NCBI GenBank assembly: GCA_022825065.1
Contig: JAJDYR010000045.1
Span: 1 to 64,000 of the forward strand
DNA length: 64,000 bases
Origin: a bacterium
Lineage (GTDB): Bacteria > UBA8248
Direction of reading: 5' to 3'
The stretch's first letter is position 1, and every line of letters starts with the position of its first letter. The notes under the pieces are model-generated. The model was not told the origin of the DNA. It made no database searches and saw nothing but the letters and a program-made list of their open reading frames with translations. The translations under genes and the position numbers were made by a program. This document shows positions 62,186 through 64,000 of the stretch, one piece after another.

Positions 62186-63001
62186 ATGACCGAAAAAAGC
62201 ACCATTCAGAACATGGCGCTGTTTTGTGATTTCGAAAATATCGCCCTGGGCGTGCGCGACGCCAAGTACGCGGATTTCGATATCCAGAGAGTGCTGGAGC
62301 GCCTGCTGCTCAGGGGCAGCATCGTCGTCAAGAAAGCCTACTGCAATTGGGCGCGCTACAAGGAGTTCAAGGCGCCCATGCACGAGGCGGCCTTCGAGTT
62401 GATCGAAATACCGCACGTCCGCAGGTCCGGCAAGAATTCCGCCGACATTCGCATGGTCGTCGACGCATTGGACCTCTGCTATACCAAGTCGCACGTCGAT
62501 ACCTTCGTGATCATCAGCGGCGATTCCGATTTTTCGCCTCTGGTCAGCAAGCTCCGCGAGAACAACAAGGCGGTCGTCGGCGTCGGCGTGAAGAACTCGA
62601 CCTCCGACCTGCTGACCTCGAACTGCGACGAGTTCATCTATTACGAAGACTTGATGCGCGAATCCGAAAAGCAGGGAAAGGCCAAACGGAAGCGGCCGCC
62701 CGCCCGCGCCGGAAGAAAGAAAGTCGTCGACGGCGAAGAGGAAAAACGGCTGGAAGGGCTCAATCTGGTCCTGGAGACGACCGAGGACTTGTCGCGGGAG
62801 CGCGGCGAGGAAGAAAAGGTCTGGGGATCGATGGTGAAACAGGCCCTGAAACGCCGCAAGCCGGGATTCAGCGAGTCCTATCACGGGTACAAGACGTTCA
62901 AGCACCTGCTCGAAGACGCGAAAGCCCGCGGGATGCTGGAACTGGAGTTCGACAAGAAGTCCGGCGGATACATCGTGAAGAGCGCGCAACTCGATGACTA
63001 G
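62186..63001 (+). CDS. NYN/LabA-like PIN-fold nuclease domain protein with OST-HTH-like C-terminus
   Basis: 271 residues. The N-terminal NYN domain carries the acidic residues of PIN-like RNases: LFCDFENIALG, GKNSADIRMVVDALDL and FVIISGDSDFSPLVSKLREN. A lysine-rich linker (AKRKRPPARAGRKKV) precedes a C-terminal helical domain (VKQALKRRKPGFSESYHGYK ... LELEFDKKSGGYIV) of the OST-HTH/LOTUS type, an RNA-binding fold. ATG 62186 has GGGAG five bases upstream. It stands 49 nt behind tmRNA. Confidence 0.87.
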   Translation: MTEKSTIQNMALFCDFENIALGVRDAKYADFDIQRVLERLLLRGSIVVKKAYCNWARYKEFKAPMHEAAFELIEIPHVRRSGKNSADIRMVVDALDLCYTKSHVDTFVIISGDSDFSPLVSKLRENNKAVVGVGVKNSTSDLLTSNCDEFIYYEDLMRESEKQGKAKRKRPPARAGRKKVVDGEEEKRLEGLNLVLETTEDLSRERGEEEKVWGSMVKQALKRRKPGFSESYHGYKTFKHLLEDAKARGMLELEFDKKSGGYIVKSAQLDD

Positions 63002-63135
63002 GCGCGCAAGGGACGTATCGAGAGCCTGCCCTGAGCCTGTCGAAGGGGACGCAGGAAAGCCGTCTTCCCATCCCTCCTTGTCGTGAACTCCCCCTCCCTG
63101 GGGTTGTTGAAAAAGCTCCCCTTGTCAGGGGATAA

Positions 63136-63305
63136 AGGCAACCCCCCCTACCCCCCCTTGTCAGGGGGGTAAAAGCGACGTCCCCCGGCGAGGGGTTTTT
63201 CAACAGCCCCTGTCAGAGGGGTATGAAAAGACGACGCCCGCCGCCGATAGAGGGCTTTTGTTTTTTTTGCCCCCCTGACAAGGGGGGGTAGGGGGGGTTG
63301 GTTTT
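63136..63305. repeat. C-run/G-run inverted-repeat element, subtype B, with inserted outer arm
   Basis: The core is split by GAGGGGTTTTTCAACAGCCCC, normally an outer arm; GGGGTTGTTGAAAAAGCTCCCC lies just left at about 63102. It fills the 350-nt gap with the GCCTGCCCTGAGCCTGTCGA duplicate at 63027. Confidence 0.8.
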
Positions 63306-63351
63306 CAAGGCGACAGCCTGCGCCTCCTCTGTGGCAGGTGTAACCGGCTTG

Positions 63352-63585
63352 TTATCCAGTTGTTCCTGTCGCAGCCACTTCCACGATGTCGGCGGTAGCT
63401 TGAGGCTGTGGCGCAGGCTCGCCGTGCTCGCACAGGCTTTCCAGATGCAGTTCTATGGCTTCGCGGATCTCCGCAAGCGTCTCTTTCCGGGTGCGGCCGG
63501 TCGCAACGCAGCCCGGCAGGTCGGGAACATAAGCGGCGTAGTTGTCGGGCGATTTCTCGATAACGACCGTGTATTTCACGCTCAT
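63352..63585 (-). CDS. hicB: HicB-family antitoxin
   Basis: 77 residues: MSVKYTVVIEKSPDNYAAYV, then LPGCVATGRTRKETLAEIRE and AIELHLESLCEHGEPAPQP, the partial RNase H-fold HicB domain. GGAGGAG lies six bases before ATG 63585. No C-terminal DNA-binding domain follows, as in the short form of HicB. Its ATG overlaps the stop of the hicA remnant (ATGA). Confidence 0.88.
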   Translation of the reverse strand: MSVKYTVVIEKSPDNYAAYVPDLPGCVATGRTRKETLAEIREAIELHLESLCEHGEPAPQPQATADIVEVAATGTTG

Positions 63586-63758
63586 GAACGCTCCTCCACT
63601 TGGGATTGCTTCAAGATGCTGTTCCATGTGCCCGGCGGCAAATCGTCGCTCGGTTTCCCTGCGATGGTCACAGTACCCGGTTTTTCCGGATGGCGGTACT
63701 GGCGGTGGCTTCCCTTGGTGCGAACGAGCCGCGATATCCGGGCCCGTGATCCACTTAT
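63582..63758 (-). pseudogene. hicA: hicA toxin remnant lacking its N-terminus
   Basis: In the frame ending TGA at 63582-63584, translation reads LVRTKGSHRQYRHPEKPGTV and then TIAGKPSDDLPPGTWNSILK, the HicA double-stranded-RNA-binding-like core with its catalytic His in GSH. Upstream in this frame there is only ISGSRARISR and then a TAA stop, with no ATG, GTG or TTG, so the usual MKSxxIIKxLxxDGW start is gone. The gene cannot make a normal toxin. Confidence 0.7.
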
Positions 63759-63761
63759 GCT

Positions 63762-64000
63762 TTACCCCCCCTCCTCCTCGCTCTTCGTCTCCGGGAACCA
63801 TTCGAGAAAGCCTTCTTCGGTGGCGGGCGGGAAGGGCCACTGGTCGCCGCGCATGGCGGACAGCGTGCGGTCGGGGCCGGGCTGGAACCGCCGGGCCGGT
63901 TCGCCGACGAGTTTCCCGTTTTCGAGCCATTTCTCGTCGCTTCCGTACATCTGCCCCTCCAGCGTCTCGCTCAGCCGGGCGAGCACGTCGGCGTAGGCGG
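63762..64000 (-). CDS. 3' end of an unidentified gene, cut by the window edge
   Basis: An open frame to the window edge ending at 63762 with GGxEEGFLEWFPETKSEEEGG-like acidic tail; motifs SDEKWLENGKLVGEPARRFQ and TLSAMRGDQWPFPPATEEGF look like coding sequence with typical codon use. No family recognised from this 79-codon fragment. Confidence 0.5.
   Translation of the reverse strand, partial: AYADVLARLSETLEGQMYGSDEKWLENGKLVGEPARRFQPGPDRTLSAMRGDQWPFPPATEEGFLEWFPETKSEEEGG

Noticed and set aside
63586-63770. The frame reading KHKWITGPDIAARSHQGK upstream of hicB as an N-terminal extension of HicB
   Set aside because: It is out of frame with the recognisable HicA core, and HicB has its own strong ribosome binding site at ATG 63585.

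Overview
The window is about 64 kb of GC-rich (roughly two-thirds G+C by eye), densely coding bacterial chromosome. Lipopolysaccharide-type genes (KdsD), two surface lipoproteins with lipoboxes and TbpB-like C-terminal barrels, and a RuvABC/YebC/PolA/SmpB-tmRNA set point to an uncultured diderm (Gram-negative) bacterium. The many acyl-CoA and CoA-transferase genes would suit a Tectomicrobia- or deltaproteobacteria-like lineage, but that placement is inference from gene content only. There is no phage, plasmid, transposase, rRNA or tRNA. The only structured RNA gene recognised is tmRNA.

Layout. 1-10.9 kb: transporters (AGCS, MFS), a lone RelB-like antitoxin, a class-I amidotransferase-type peptidase (C26), a DUF3604 protein, a low-GC TPR protein and a YchF-type GTPase. 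11-17.7 kb (minus): a tight seven-gene operon of TIM-barrel isomerase, AmgK-like sugar kinase, two acetyltransferases, MshA-like glycosyltransferase, PIG-L deacetylase and NagZ. This suggests amino-sugar salvage or synthesis of a small glycoside. 18-27.5 kb (plus): a FadR-type regulator followed by M24 hydrolase, DRE-TIM metallolyase, Asp/Glu-racemase-like enzyme, alpha/beta hydrolase, MDR dehydrogenase and two paralogous bicupins, probably a catabolic pathway of unknown substrate. 28-41.5 kb: Nfu, ATP-grasp, SDR, then a two-subunit B12-dependent acyl-CoA mutase with unusual active-site motifs, CaiB/BaiF CoA-transferase, HAD, crotonase, two acyl-CoA dehydrogenases, a 2-hydroxyacid dehydrogenase and an SDR. 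41.7-55.4 kb: housekeeping (DUF2905-RuvB-RuvA-RuvC-YebC, KdsD, TSUP exporter, amidohydrolase, ArsM, PolA, phosphatase, RNase R). 55.9-59.7 kb: two tandem TbpB-like surface lipoproteins. 61-64 kb: SmpB, a 70-residue membrane protein, tmRNA, a NYN-domain protein, and a HicB antitoxin beside a beheaded hicA.

The most striking non-coding feature is a dense set of dispersed palindromic repeats filling almost every intergenic gap. They comprise a C-run/G-run terminal-inverted-repeat element in 11 copies (two subtypes), often nested inside an outer repeat with GTTGAAAAA-type ends; 28-bp perfect palindromes; 20-bp GCATATATGC palindromes; and a 30-bp TIR element. One repeat copy supplies the last codons and stop of nagZ, and two copies form long direct repeats that bracket the acyl-CoA mutase block.
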